From a virus: a stretch of 28,501 nucleotides of DNA. Positions within the stretch are counted from its first letter, which is position 1, and every line of letters starts with the position of its first letter. The position numbers were made by a program, and so were the translations under genes. The DNA lies in the IMG/VR virus record IMGVR_UViG_3300030098_000154, positions 1 to 28,501 of that record, one strand, 5' to 3'. The notes beneath the pieces were generated by a model. That model had not been told where the DNA came from and did not search any database. It worked only from the letters and a program-made list of their open reading frames with translations. Shown piece after piece: positions 6,030 through 13,235 of the stretch.

Positions 6030-6413
6030 CTATTTTCTTTTAAAATCTTCGCTTTCATCTTCACTAAACACTCCAAGCTCATAAAAGCCAGTTAATTTTA
6101 ATACTGCTCTTGACATAGCTCGTTTTTCAGCCATCTCCATTACATACCAAGTATTACAATTGCCGTCTTTAAAACCACCTTTAAGAGCTGAACCAAATGT
6201 TTGAATAGATGCCTCACCTTTAATTGCATTAGCTTTTACAACACAAAAATCTCTTTCACAATTTATAACTTCATAGTCAATAGTTATATTTTCTATTGCT
6301 TGTATTTTGTCTATTCCTGACCTTGTGATAATTACATAATGTTGATGTTTAAAAACATCTTCCTTGTCCAAACCGTAATGCAAATATTTTTCTTTTATTT
6401 TTTCTGTTCTCAT
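6030..6413 (-). CDS. Probable single-strand annealing protein (Rad52/Sak/Erf-like)
   Basis: A 127-residue protein with the pattern EMAEKRAMSRAVLKLTGFYE (93-112) followed by an acidic SEDESEDF tail. This is the signature helix of phage annealing proteins of the Rad52, Erf and Sak type. The preceding YEVINCERDFCVVKANAIKG and GEASIQTFG look like the beta-sheet core. It is shorter than usual members, so a reduced form is likely. It would pair with the SSB next door and with NinG and NinB for recombination. The start overlaps the upstream gene by ATGA. Confidence 0.6.
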   Translation of the reverse strand: MRTEKIKEKYLHYGLDKEDVFKHQHYVIITRSGIDKIQAIENITIDYEVINCERDFCVVKANAIKGEASIQTFGSALKGGFKDGNCNTWYVMEMAEKRAMSRAVLKLTGFYELGVFSEDESEDFKRK

Positions 6414-6784
6414 ATCGTAGTTATTAATGCTTTGTTATTATTTAGTTTATTATATTTCTCTTTATATATTGCTAGATTCTTATTTACAGCTTCATTATAT
6501 TCTTTTAGAGTTGGTCTATCCTTTCTTGTTTCACTAAATACAATACCATCCCAGTAGCTGCCTTTTTTTTCTGTCTTATATTCAAATGATTCGTCAAGAT
6601 TAAGACCAGTCAATTCAATATAAGTATCAAGAGCTTCATCTACCTGCTCTCTAGTTCCAAAGATTCTAATACTTGGTTCTACTTTTTTTAAATCTGTAAA
6701 CCAACCTTCAGGTGATAGTTTTTCTATTGTTTTATACACTCCGTTATTATAGAAGTAGTAGTCTTCGCAAATTAGTAATTCCAT
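6410..6784 (-). CDS. Hypothetical early protein
   Basis: A 124-residue soluble protein. The N-terminal half is beta-rich with aromatic residues (LLICEDYYFYNNGVYKTIEK); the C-terminal third is a lysine-rich helix (TLKEYNEAVNKNLAIYKEKY). No motif identifies a function. It overlaps the first early gene upstream by 13 bases and the annealing gene downstream by 4 bases. Confidence 0.6.
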   Translation of the reverse strand: MELLICEDYYFYNNGVYKTIEKLSPEGWFTDLKKVEPSIRIFGTREQVDEALDTYIELTGLNLDESFEYKTEKKGSYWDGIVFSETRKDRPTLKEYNEAVNKNLAIYKEKYNKLNNNKALITTI

Positions 6785-7026
6785 TGTGTAAAATCTTTAA
6801 AGTGATAGTATTCTTTTTTTAGTTTAACAAACAAGTCTATTACTTGTTCATCTAATGACCTTTCTAATAAAAATCTTTTGTGTTCAGGTTCAATACTTTT
6901 TACCAATAAAAATAAGCCATCATTAATTTTATTAAGCCATAATGGATTTTCTTCTATTACATCTAATATTGATACAATAGCTTCTTCTTTGTTTGTTGCT
7001 TCTAACATTTTAAAATTTGAGTACAT
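6772..7026 (-). CDS. First gene of the early operon, hypothetical
   Basis: An 84-residue helical protein. The start is about 20 bases downstream of the transcription start expected from the 7053-7083 promoter. An internal ATG at codon 7 is an alternative start. Residues 12-30 (NKEEAIVSILDVIEENPLWL) and 45-75 form charged helices. There is no membrane segment or cysteine cluster. Its place as first early gene would suit a host-takeover protein, but no family is recognised. Confidence 0.6.
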   Translation of the reverse strand: MYSNFKMLEATNKEEAIVSILDVIEENPLWLNKINDGLFLLVKSIEPEHKRFLLERSLDEQVIDLFVKLKKEYYHFKDFTQWNY

Positions 7027-7052
7027 CTGTTTTTGTTTTGATTAATATGATG

Positions 7053-7083
7053 CAAAGATACATATTATTTTTAATTGACACAA
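7053..7083 (-). promoter_or_regulatory. Early promoter P2, Bacteroidota type
   Basis: Read leftward: TTG at 7083-7081, a 20-bp spacer, then TATCTTTG at 7060-7053. This matches the Bacteroidota consensus TTG / TAnnTTTG with correct spacing. The expected start near 7046 gives a leader of about 20 bases before the ATG at 7026. Confidence 0.8.
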
Positions 7084-7102
7084 TTATTTACAACTTTATT
7101 TA

Positions 7103-7132
7103 CAAAGTTATTAACAATTATAGTGTTAACAA
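7103..7132 (-). promoter_or_regulatory. Early promoter P1, Bacteroidota type
   Basis: Read leftward: TTG at 7132-7130, a 19-bp spacer, then TAACTTTG at 7110-7103. It lies 50 bp upstream of P2 in the same direction, so the early operon has tandem promoters. A perfect palindrome fills its spacer. Confidence 0.7.
7111..7129. promoter_or_regulatory. Operator-like palindrome in the P1 spacer
   Basis: TTAACA, 7 bases, TGTTAA: a perfect 6-bp dyad that occupies exactly the 19 bases between the -33 and -7 boxes of P1. A bound regulator there would block polymerase. The regulator is unknown; the small HTH proteins at 1361 and 3396 are candidates. Confidence 0.45.
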
Positions 7133-7159
7133 GAAAATTAAAGAGAAATAAGTAAGACT

Positions 7160-7174
7160 ATTACTATAAGTAAT
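7160..7174. promoter_or_regulatory. Second palindrome upstream of the early promoters
   Basis: ATTACTATAAGTAAT: 6-bp arms and a 3-base centre, about 30 bp upstream of P1. It differs in sequence from the palindrome in the P1 spacer, so it may bind a different protein. The flanking 7175-7205 carries three ACTCTA-type repeats on the minus strand. In this AT-rich setting chance is possible. Confidence 0.35.
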
Positions 7175-7214
7175 AAGTAGAGTAGAGTTAGCTTTGTAGA
7201 GTCTTTTAGGTGCA

Positions 7215-7940
7215 TTATAAGGGCATTAAAAGGTTTATTGGTAGTGTACCATTGTTTAGTACTACGGAGCAGCCTATGGCTTGTTTTTTAAAGTTTTTAG
7301 CGTAAGCAGCAGCATAAGTCGTACAGTCAACCCCACAACCTACTTGCATTGCATAGATTTTATACTTTTTTCCTACGAACCACTTGCAGTATGCTTCAGT
7401 ATGAGTATGACCGCAAACGCTTGACATTAGGTTGTTCTTTGCTTTTGTTTGTGCTTGACCCCCTTCTCCATGTTCGTAAAGAACATCATCATAAACTACT
7501 GATTCTACCCAATTCCAATTAGGAGTTCCTAATACTTCGTTGTATGATTTTATCCAGGCTTTAGGAATACCGCCTGTAAAAGCCTTTCTAGAAGCTAAGC
7601 GGTCATGGTTCCCAATACAAACATCTGCAACAGGAAAGGCTTCATACCATTTAGCAACCTTTTCTATTGTCTTTTCTAACTCATAACCTGCTGACATTCC
7701 ATCAGGGTCAGGCTCATGATAACTAAAAGCATGATTATCAAGTATATCGCCAATAAAAATAACTTGGTTGCAGTTGTATGTTTCATATTGCTCTTGACAA
7801 AACTCTAAATAACCATCTAGGCAAAATGGTTCATGCAAGTCGCCAACAACTAGGATGTTCCTAGTGTCAGCTTCTCGCATCTTTTTTAATGCCGCTATTT
7901 CATGCGGCTTTAATCTAAATCTATTTGTTTGACTTTCCAA
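7215..7940 (-). CDS. Calcineurin-like metallophosphoesterase
   Basis: Up to 241 residues. All metallophosphoesterase motifs are present: GDLHE (33-37), GDILDNH (64-70), GNHDR (110-114), HGEGG (157-161) and GHTHT (177-181). These bind a di-metal centre and hydrolyse phosphoester bonds. The substrate (nucleic acid ends, cyclic nucleotides, phospholipid or cell-wall phosphate) cannot be read from sequence. The reading frame begins with TTG at 7940, inside the holin-like gene; the first ATG is at 7880 (codon 21) and keeps every motif. It is the last gene before the early control region. Confidence 0.85.
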   Translation of the reverse strand: MESQTNRFRLKPHEIAALKKMREADTRNILVVGDLHEPFCLDGYLEFCQEQYETYNCNQVIFIGDILDNHAFSYHEPDPDGMSAGYELEKTIEKVAKWYEAFPVADVCIGNHDRLASRKAFTGGIPKAWIKSYNEVLGTPNWNWVESVVYDDVLYEHGEGGQAQTKAKNNLMSSVCGHTHTEAYCKWFVGKKYKIYAMQVGCGVDCTTYAAAYAKNFKKQAIGCSVVLNNGTLPINLLMPL

Positions 7941-8109
7941 AATCTGCTAATGATTGTCCGCCTAACATAGCGATTAAACTCCACCAAATTTTAGAAACTG
8001 ATTCTTCATCAACCCCTAACCATGAAGCTATCATTGGAACTAAAATAGAACTAATTCCTAACCATACTTTTTTTGAGCCTAACAGTTGTGTAATAATGTA
8101 ATTTTTCAT
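7921..8109 (-). CDS. Holin-like small membrane protein
   Basis: A 62-residue protein with two hydrophobic segments (about 15-31 and 40-55) joined by a polar turn (GVDEESVSK), and a charged C-terminus (ADFGKSNK). The pattern LGSKKVWLGISSILVP then GGQSLADFGK is typical of holin-like proteins in phages of Gram-negative hosts. It lies next to the DUF5675 gene in a lysis-like cluster. Pore formation is inferred from topology and position. Confidence 0.65.
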   Translation of the reverse strand: MKNYIITQLLGSKKVWLGISSILVPMIASWLGVDEESVSKIWWSLIAMLGGQSLADFGKSNK

Positions 8110-8110
8110 T

Positions 8111-8596
8111 TTATTTATTTTTGATTATTAAATTAATATTAGTGCCACCCAAATTTATTATTTCTTTTATAAGTAAATCCATAGCTAAAGTAGAGTTACC
8201 AACAAAGTCTTGTTTACTAGTCATCCCAACTAATATACAACCCCTAGAATCTTTAGCAGTATTACCTCTATGAAATAATATATATGAACGGTCTTTTACA
8301 TCTTCTACAAGCAAATGCAAATAATCTCTAGTTGCACTTTCTCTTGGGTATCTTAATCGTACCTTGTATTCGCCTACTGGTATGCAAGATATGCTTCTTT
8401 GATTATCTCTATATGGTAGTTCTAATGTATCACAAAAGCGTTCTCCATTAAGAAATAGTTCTCCTATTGTACTTTCATCACTAAAAGTATCTCTGAGAAT
8501 TAAAAGGTTTATGTTGGAGTTTTTAGAGATAGTAGGACTTATAAATTTTACACCCTTTAACTTCTTTAACAAATTCTTTACGCATTTTAACTTCAC
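8111..8596 (-). CDS. DUF5675 family protein, possible lysis-related
   Basis: A 161-residue frame from a GTG at 8596; the family domain covers residues 31-158. Signature segments are RDTFSDESTIGELFLNGE, CDTLELPYRDN, SCIPVGEYKVRL, YILFHRGNTAKDSRGCILVG and a C-terminal helix. DUF5675 proteins are common in phages near holins, and the conserved His109, Asn112, Asp116, Cys120 arrangement has led others to suspect a peptidoglycan-related enzyme; this is unproven. Here no other endolysin is seen, which makes it the best candidate. The first 30 residues are lysine-rich and overlap a small frame at 8523-8654, so the exact start is uncertain. Confidence 0.75.
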   Translation of the reverse strand: MKLKCVKNLLKKLKGVKFISPTISKNSNINLLILRDTFSDESTIGELFLNGERFCDTLELPYRDNQRSISCIPVGEYKVRLRYPRESATRDYLHLLVEDVKDRSYILFHRGNTAKDSRGCILVGMTSKQDFVGNSTLAMDLLIKEIINLGGTNINLIIKNK

Positions 8597-8654
8597 TTTT
8601 TATTGCTTTGTTATACTTTGGATTGTTGCTATTTAATTTGCGTTTTTTAGGCAT
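8523..8654 (-). CDS. Small basic protein (43 aa), overlaps DUF5675 gene
   Basis: A 43-codon frame starting MPKKRKLNSNNPKYNKAIKS and very rich in lysine. Its ATG overlaps the stop of the membrane protein upstream as TAATG. Its last 74 bases overlap the DUF5675 frame. The coupled start argues for translation, but the long overlap means one frame may be non-functional there. No function recognised. Confidence 0.4.
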   Translation of the reverse strand: MPKKRKLNSNNPKYNKAIKSEVKMRKEFVKEVKGCKIYKSYYL

Positions 8655-8824
8655 TATCTTTTCTTTTTATGATACCACCACTTGTCAACAGTATAAACTA
8701 TTGTAACTAATAACAGTATTATTTTTAAAAATAGTTCTAGGTTAGTGAATGTTGTTACGCTTAGTATTACGCTGTTTACACCTATCACCTCTCCTACTTC
8801 TTTTGTTATCTGCTTCAGTGGCAT
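8654..8824 (-). CDS. Small single-pass membrane protein, holin- or spanin-like (56 aa)
   Basis: A 56-residue protein. The N-terminal half is amphipathic (ITKEVGEVIGVNSVILSV), then comes a hydrophobic segment (about 29-46, LELFLKIILLLVTIVYTV) and a basic tail DKWWYHKKKR. This shape recurs in small lysis-cluster membrane proteins of Bacteroidota phages. The ATG lies inside another frame (8742-8885), and the stop overlaps the next start as TAATG. A holin or inner-membrane spanin role is likely but not shown. Confidence 0.65.
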   Translation of the reverse strand: MPLKQITKEVGEVIGVNSVILSVTTFTNLELFLKIILLLVTIVYTVDKWWYHKKKR

Positions 8825-8885
8825 CTTTCAAATATGTTTTAAGTTTATTTATATTTTTAATTTTTGGCTTGTAATATTTCTTCAT
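8742..8885 (-). CDS. Small very basic protein (47 aa), overlaps the next gene
   Basis: A 47-codon frame beginning with TAATG overlap at the stop of the head-tail adaptor gene. It is rich in Lys and Arg (DNKRSRRGDRCKQRNTKR near the C-terminus). Its last 83 bases run in another frame through the start of the 56-residue membrane protein, an overlap reminiscent of nested lysis genes. The coupled start is the main support. A non-functional leader that carries ribosomes to the membrane gene is the alternative. Confidence 0.45.
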   Translation of the reverse strand: MKKYYKPKIKNINKLKTYLKDATEADNKRSRRGDRCKQRNTKRNNIH

Positions 8886-9445
8886 TAAGTTAAATCAGGA
8901 GTTAGAAAATCTCTTAAAGTTAATTTATTGCTTTGTCTTGGCATATCTAAATTCATGTTAGAGTAATAGTTTTCAGTTGATGGTGAAACATCAGCGCCTG
9001 AATTTGTTGAATACTCAGGAAAGCTACTTATATTGTTCTTAATATAATCTATCAACCTTTCTCTATAATAACTAGCAGTATTTAAAACCTCTTCCCTAAA
9101 GCTCTGCGCTTCAGCAGTTGTTAAAGCAGTTCCAGTTTCTGATGTTTTATTATAGATATTGCCATTTTCTACTTTATGCCTAAGATAAGGAATAGCATGG
9201 TATAGACTATATCCTGGAAGCATATCGCCTATATACTCATCTACTAAGGTCTTATAAGCACCTGCTAATGTTCCTGCTATTATTTCATTTTTTAGCTTTT
9301 GAGTTAGCTGAGTTCCAAGTGCAGTCTCAACATATAGCTTCTGTGCTTCACGCACAAATGGAAGTAATATATCAACATCAACATTTAAGTTGATTGCAGT
9401 TGAATCTTTTAACTTCTGTTCTGATATAAAAAGTACATAGCTCAT
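8885..9445 (-). CDS. Head-tail adaptor-like protein (DUF6712-like)
   Basis: A 186-residue, mostly helical protein. The N-terminus (VLFISEQKLKDSTAINLNVD, then LLPFVREAQKLYVETALGTQ) matches a family common directly after the portal in Bacteroidota phages, thought to be a gp6/gp15-like ring that joins portal and tail. Segments LVDEYIGDMLPGYSLYHAIP and NTASYYRERLIDYIKNN fit the helical bundle. The tail (160-186) is polar. It follows the portal by two bases. Confidence 0.65.
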   Translation of the reverse strand: MSYVLFISEQKLKDSTAINLNVDVDILLPFVREAQKLYVETALGTQLTQKLKNEIIAGTLAGAYKTLVDEYIGDMLPGYSLYHAIPYLRHKVENGNIYNKTSETGTALTTAEAQSFREEVLNTASYYRERLIDYIKNNISSFPEYSTNSGADVSPSTENYYSNMNLDMPRQSNKLTLRDFLTPDLT

Positions 9446-9447
9446 AA

Positions 9448-11517
9448 TTATCTTGGTTCTAAAAATCCGTTATTTTTCATTCTTTTAGGGGGTCTTGCTA
9501 CTAGGTTGTCATTTTTCTCCGCCGTAAACCCTTCACTTCTTGCTTTTGTATAAGATATTAATTGATTAGAGTTTATCTTACTTTTAGCACCCCTTAAAGA
9601 TGTCTTGTAAATCTGTCTCAGCCAAAAATGATGACAGTTGCCCCCGCCTTTATACAGCTCTAACTTACTGTCTTTCAATGACTTACAGCATTCTTCATGT
9701 TGGTCAGCTAACCATATAGAGTAAGTTGCAGCACCTCTCGGTCCCCAACCTGGATTAACTGCAATATCATTTAATCTTACTATATCTTCTTTTCTATATA
9801 TTTTTTTAGCAGCCATCATTAACCTGCAAAACTCTCTAGTTTCACCCTCTTGACTTAAAAAATTATCTTTAGTATAAACATACCTCACTTTGTAAAAATC
9901 ATTATCTGACTTATTAGTTCCATCTTGACTACTTCTAGCATTAGGTCTAGCTGTTCCTGTACTAGCTAATTCTAGCTTTTCGTTAGCTGCTTGATTTAAA
10001 ACTTCTTCAAAATTAAAATCTTGGTGTTCTCCATCTACTACTTCTTCTTCAATTAGTTCCCAGTCTTCAGACATATCTTCACCAAAATCTTCTATAAATT
10101 TTTGCAATTCTGTTTTTTCTACTTTCATCTCAGTTGCTTCAGCATGACCATCACAAGCCATATAAACTATTTTACCCTCTAGTTCGTGTTCATGATAGCC
10201 AGTACAACCTTTAGTCTTAGCATGAGCTTCTGCTTCTTCTATTGTACTAAATACTGGCTCTCCATCTATCATTCCAACTTTAGCTAGTTTTACATCTTGT
10301 TCAACAGTTGCTTCGTCTTCTTCTAATGGTGCTAATCCAATAGCCTCTCTTATTTCGTCCTGAGTTGTAACCTCTCTAATAGTCTTAGAGTCAAATTGAA
10401 CTGTTATAGGTTTTAATTGTACAAACTCAACCTCTAAGTCCATATTATTAACTGAGAATATAGTCTGTAAAGTGTCTAGTATGTTTAACTGAAAGCCACG
10501 AATCACAGTATTTTGATAAAAGTTTGCAGCGTTTATAAGCTCATCTGTATTGCTTGAGAAGCCGTTGGTACTATCAATACCTAAAAGTGTCTTAGAAGTC
10601 ACCCTATGACCTGTGAGGATGTTCTGTACTAATAGTTCTTGAAGTGCTAAATACTGTTTATCAGCATCAGATACACTTATAGGTGTTATTTCAGGTGTTC
10701 TTGTTCTGTCGTCTGAGAAAGTTAAAACAAACTTTCCTGAGTTTTTAGCACCTGTAAATTTATCTGTTAAACTTTGCTCTATCTGTCTTCTTTCTTCAGC
10801 AGTTGGTACTCCATTTGCGAAGCTGATAAAGTAAGAACCACTGAAACCGTTTTCTATATTATTAAGATGAAACTCAGCAACTCTTTGGTCTACTAAAGCC
10901 CAGTTACAAGCTGCTAAGTAGTCAGGTGTGTGGTAGATGTCCATATTAGGACTATACGCCCCTGTGTAAAGTAATTGACTACCTGAAGTTCTATCATTAG
11001 TGTTAAATGCTGCTATTGGATAAGGTTTGTGTGTTCTGGTATTTGCCCAGTCAGCACTAATATAATATGTGTCTACTTTACCCATTTCATTTGGTCTACC
11101 TGCTCTAACCCTCTCAACTGGCACATGATAGATTTCAGCTATCTCAGTTCTATCTCTATTCCATATAATGTGTATTGCATAAGCACCCTGAAGCTTAAAG
11201 TCAAATGCTACTTTTTTAATTACTTGATGTAAAGACTCTTTAGAGTTTGCATGACGCATAAACTTCTTTAGTTTAACATAAGTATCTAAATTAACATCAT
11301 CATCAGGAGCTATTAAATCCTCTCCTGCTATCATCTCAGCAGTTCCGTTAATAATAGCAGCATGAGTTGAAGAATTGTAGTATAAGTCTATAAGAAACTG
11401 TGGATAGAGGTTGCGCCAGTCATCAGTGCCATATTCAATGTAGTCACGCCCTCTTACTTCTTGCACTATTGGTGCTGTACTTGTTTCTAAATTTATTGAA
11501 ATTATTGAGTCTTTCAT
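9448..11517 (-). CDS. Portal protein with C-terminal extension
   Basis: A 689-residue protein. Residues 1-400 are portal-like: DWRNLYPQFLIDLYYNSSTH at the N-terminus, the clip and stem region (RVAEFHLNNIENGF, then SDADKQYLALQELLVQNILT) and VTTQDEIREAIGLAPL at the end. The dodecameric portal forms the DNA channel and docks terminase. Residues 436-460 hold a Cys/His cluster (GCTGYHEHELEGK, then MACDGH) that could bind zinc. Residues 537-689 form a separate domain (FYKVRYVY, FCRLMMAAKKIYRKEDI, NPGWGPRG, GGGNCHHFW, KNNGFLEPR) fused to portals in related phages; its role is unknown. The gene lies after capsid and tail genes, an unusual place. Confidence 0.85.
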   Translation of the reverse strand: MKDSIISINLETSTAPIVQEVRGRDYIEYGTDDWRNLYPQFLIDLYYNSSTHAAIINGTAEMIAGEDLIAPDDDVNLDTYVKLKKFMRHANSKESLHQVIKKVAFDFKLQGAYAIHIIWNRDRTEIAEIYHVPVERVRAGRPNEMGKVDTYYISADWANTRTHKPYPIAAFNTNDRTSGSQLLYTGAYSPNMDIYHTPDYLAACNWALVDQRVAEFHLNNIENGFSGSYFISFANGVPTAEERRQIEQSLTDKFTGAKNSGKFVLTFSDDRTRTPEITPISVSDADKQYLALQELLVQNILTGHRVTSKTLLGIDSTNGFSSNTDELINAANFYQNTVIRGFQLNILDTLQTIFSVNNMDLEVEFVQLKPITVQFDSKTIREVTTQDEIREAIGLAPLEEDEATVEQDVKLAKVGMIDGEPVFSTIEEAEAHAKTKGCTGYHEHELEGKIVYMACDGHAEATEMKVEKTELQKFIEDFGEDMSEDWELIEEEVVDGEHQDFNFEEVLNQAANEKLELASTGTARPNARSSQDGTNKSDNDFYKVRYVYTKDNFLSQEGETREFCRLMMAAKKIYRKEDIVRLNDIAVNPGWGPRGAATYSIWLADQHEECCKSLKDSKLELYKGGGNCHHFWLRQIYKTSLRGAKSKINSNQLISYTKARSEGFTAEKNDNLVARPPKRMKNNGFLEPR

Positions 11518-11519
11518 AA

Positions 11520-11867
11520 TTATTGTTGTGGTTCTACATTATCTCCATTTGCATCTATACTATAACCTGCGAAGCCGTGTACGCATTTAGTAGGTGTTAA
11601 AGCATGAGTTCCAAAGTCTATATGCTTAGTAGTCATTATATCGTAAAATACACCATCATAATAAACAGGTGGCGTTATTACATGACCATCAGGGTCATAA
11701 GTTCCAGGTGTTTCTACTATTCTACCTAAGTCTACTATTGCTTGAGTTGTGCTAGTATTTGCTGTGTGTTGTTGACCTTCAACCTCTATTATTTGAGTTA
11801 CTCCTTTGTCTAAAAAGTCAGCATCAGCTTGTGCTTTAGTATCGTATTGTAATTTATATATATTCAT
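11520..11867 (-). CDS. Small phage protein following the receptor-binding gene
   Basis: A 115-residue beta-rich protein starting MNIYKLQYDTKAQADADFLD, with a central IVDLGRIVETPGTYDPDG and a tail HIDFGTHALTPTKCVHGFAG. This layout matches small phage proteins often found between tail fibre and portal or lysis genes. It may be a structural or fibre-accessory protein, but the function is unknown. It sits two bases from both neighbours. Confidence 0.6.
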   Translation of the reverse strand: MNIYKLQYDTKAQADADFLDKGVTQIIEVEGQQHTANTSTTQAIVDLGRIVETPGTYDPDGHVITPPVYYDGVFYDIMTTKHIDFGTHALTPTKCVHGFAGYSIDANGDNVEPQQ

Positions 11868-11868
11868 A

Positions 11869-13053
11869 TTATGTTGTTAAAGCTAATAGTTGAGCATCTG
11901 TTAAAATTGAATCAAAATATAAAATGGTTTTTATTCTACCTTCAAATGCCCAAAATCCACCTGCAATACCATTATAGGCATTTGAAATTTTATCTATTGG
12001 TTGACTTGGTGTTCCTGTTGCAACAGATGCTAACTCTTCTACACCATCTAACCAAATTGCTGAGTCACCACTTTTATATTTTACAGCAGTCTTATGGAAG
12101 TTAGTATCAGCTATTGGAAATTTATAAGATAATGAAAACATTAAATTGGTGCTTCCTATAGTAGCGCTAGCCATATATCCTGCACCCCACCTGCCTATAT
12201 TTATACTGTTACCATTATTTTCGCCAATGCTCATTATTTTTTGACCTGATTCTGTAACATTTAAAAAAGCATACTCTAAAAATAAAACACCCTCAGCATT
12301 ATTTGTGACACTTGCTATTCCTGTTTTATCAAACAGAGTTATGTTTCTAGTAACAGAACCACTAGTTGTTGGTATATATGATGTTTCTTGAGGATGCTCA
12401 CCTTCTTCTAATTGAAAGCCCCATAAATATATAGTACCTGTTACACCTGAAGAGTTTATAGGATAAAAATAACTATTACCTCCATTTGCACCAGTTTGAA
12501 AACTAAAAGAAACTCTAGTCCATCCTGAAGCTGAAGTTTGAGAGTAATAACTTTGTGCAGCAACATAGTCTGAGTCTCCATTTAGGTTTATAACTTTAGC
12601 TCCTATATCAGTCATTGTACCTCTTTTTACATAAAAACTCCAAGTGTAAAAAGTATTTGCTGAAACAGATATTGCTTGATACATTTGTGCTGGTGCGCTA
12701 AGTGTTTCGCATTTATCAGCATTAGTAGTTCCATCTGGAGATGTTATATCGTTAGCAGTTACAGTTACATCACTTTTGCCCCATGCAGCATTATCAATCT
12801 CTTCACTATAAAGGTTTAAATTAGTTCTTTGTGGTTCTATAAGAAAATTAGAGCAGCCCCCTAATGAGTAGTCTATTTGTGGCTCATTTACTGCAACAGA
12901 TACTACATTGCCTGATTCATTGACTCTTGTAGCAGTTGTTGCTCTTGTAATATTTAAATCTACTAAACCACTATCAGGCTTTATGCTATAAAGCGTACCT
13001 GCCTTAGCTCCATTTGAAGTTGTAATTATTTTAGCATCATCTAATAATGTCAT
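11869..13053 (-). CDS. Probable receptor-binding tail fibre protein (CBM-like and LamG-like domains)
   Basis: A 394-residue protein. Residues 1-80 form a phage-typical entry segment (LDDAKIITTSNGAKAGTLYS, ITRATTATRVNESG, FLIEPQRTNLNLYSEEIDNA). Residues 80-230 resemble a carbohydrate-binding beta-sandwich (SPDGTTNADKCETLSAPAQM, YTWSFYVKRGT, SGWTRVSFSFQTGANGGNSY, WGFQLEEGEHPQETSYIPTT). Residues 240-394 resemble a concanavalin/LamG-like domain (NNAEGVLFLEYAF, FHKTAVKYKSGDSAIWLDGV, FEGRIKTILYFDSILTDAQL). The two sugar-binding type domains point to attachment to host surface glycans. The start overlaps the small Gly-rich gene by 4 bases. Confidence 0.7.
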   Translation of the reverse strand: MTLLDDAKIITTSNGAKAGTLYSIKPDSGLVDLNITRATTATRVNESGNVVSVAVNEPQIDYSLGGCSNFLIEPQRTNLNLYSEEIDNAAWGKSDVTVTANDITSPDGTTNADKCETLSAPAQMYQAISVSANTFYTWSFYVKRGTMTDIGAKVINLNGDSDYVAAQSYYSQTSASGWTRVSFSFQTGANGGNSYFYPINSSGVTGTIYLWGFQLEEGEHPQETSYIPTTSGSVTRNITLFDKTGIASVTNNAEGVLFLEYAFLNVTESGQKIMSIGENNGNSINIGRWGAGYMASATIGSTNLMFSLSYKFPIADTNFHKTAVKYKSGDSAIWLDGVEELASVATGTPSQPIDKISNAYNGIAGGFWAFEGRIKTILYFDSILTDAQLLALTT

Positions 13054-13232
13054 GATATGTCATTTAAATCGGTTAGTATAGTTGTCAAGCATGAACTACC
13101 TTCAAAAGTACCACCATCAGTTGTTACTCTTGACTGGAAATCAGCTACCATAGTCGAGATAGGGTCTCCACCACCGCCACCTCCACTAGCTTTGATGTTA
13201 TTTAAACTTATGCCTAATTTAAGTGATAGCAT
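13050..13232 (-). CDS. Small glycine-rich phage protein
   Basis: A 60-residue protein. A run ASGGGGGGDP at residues 16-25 divides a short N-terminal segment from a C-terminal helix with VTTDGGTFEGSSCLTTIL. The DGGTFE-x3-CL pattern recurs in small phage proteins just upstream of receptor-binding proteins. It overlaps the fibre gene by ATGA. A linker or virion-surface role is possible. Confidence 0.6.
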   Translation of the reverse strand: MLSLKLGISLNNIKASGGGGGGDPISTMVADFQSRVTTDGGTFEGSSCLTTILTDLNDIS

Positions 13233-13235
13233 ATC

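Noticed and set aside
6339-6557. Plus-strand open frame of 72 codons, Phe/Leu-rich
   Set aside because: Lies opposite the well-supported annealing gene and its neighbour; its hydrophobic character reflects the A-rich coding strand on the other side.
7189-7196. Plus-strand TAGCTTTG box in the control region
   Set aside because: No -33 partner, and it would run antisense into the phosphoesterase gene; probably chance.
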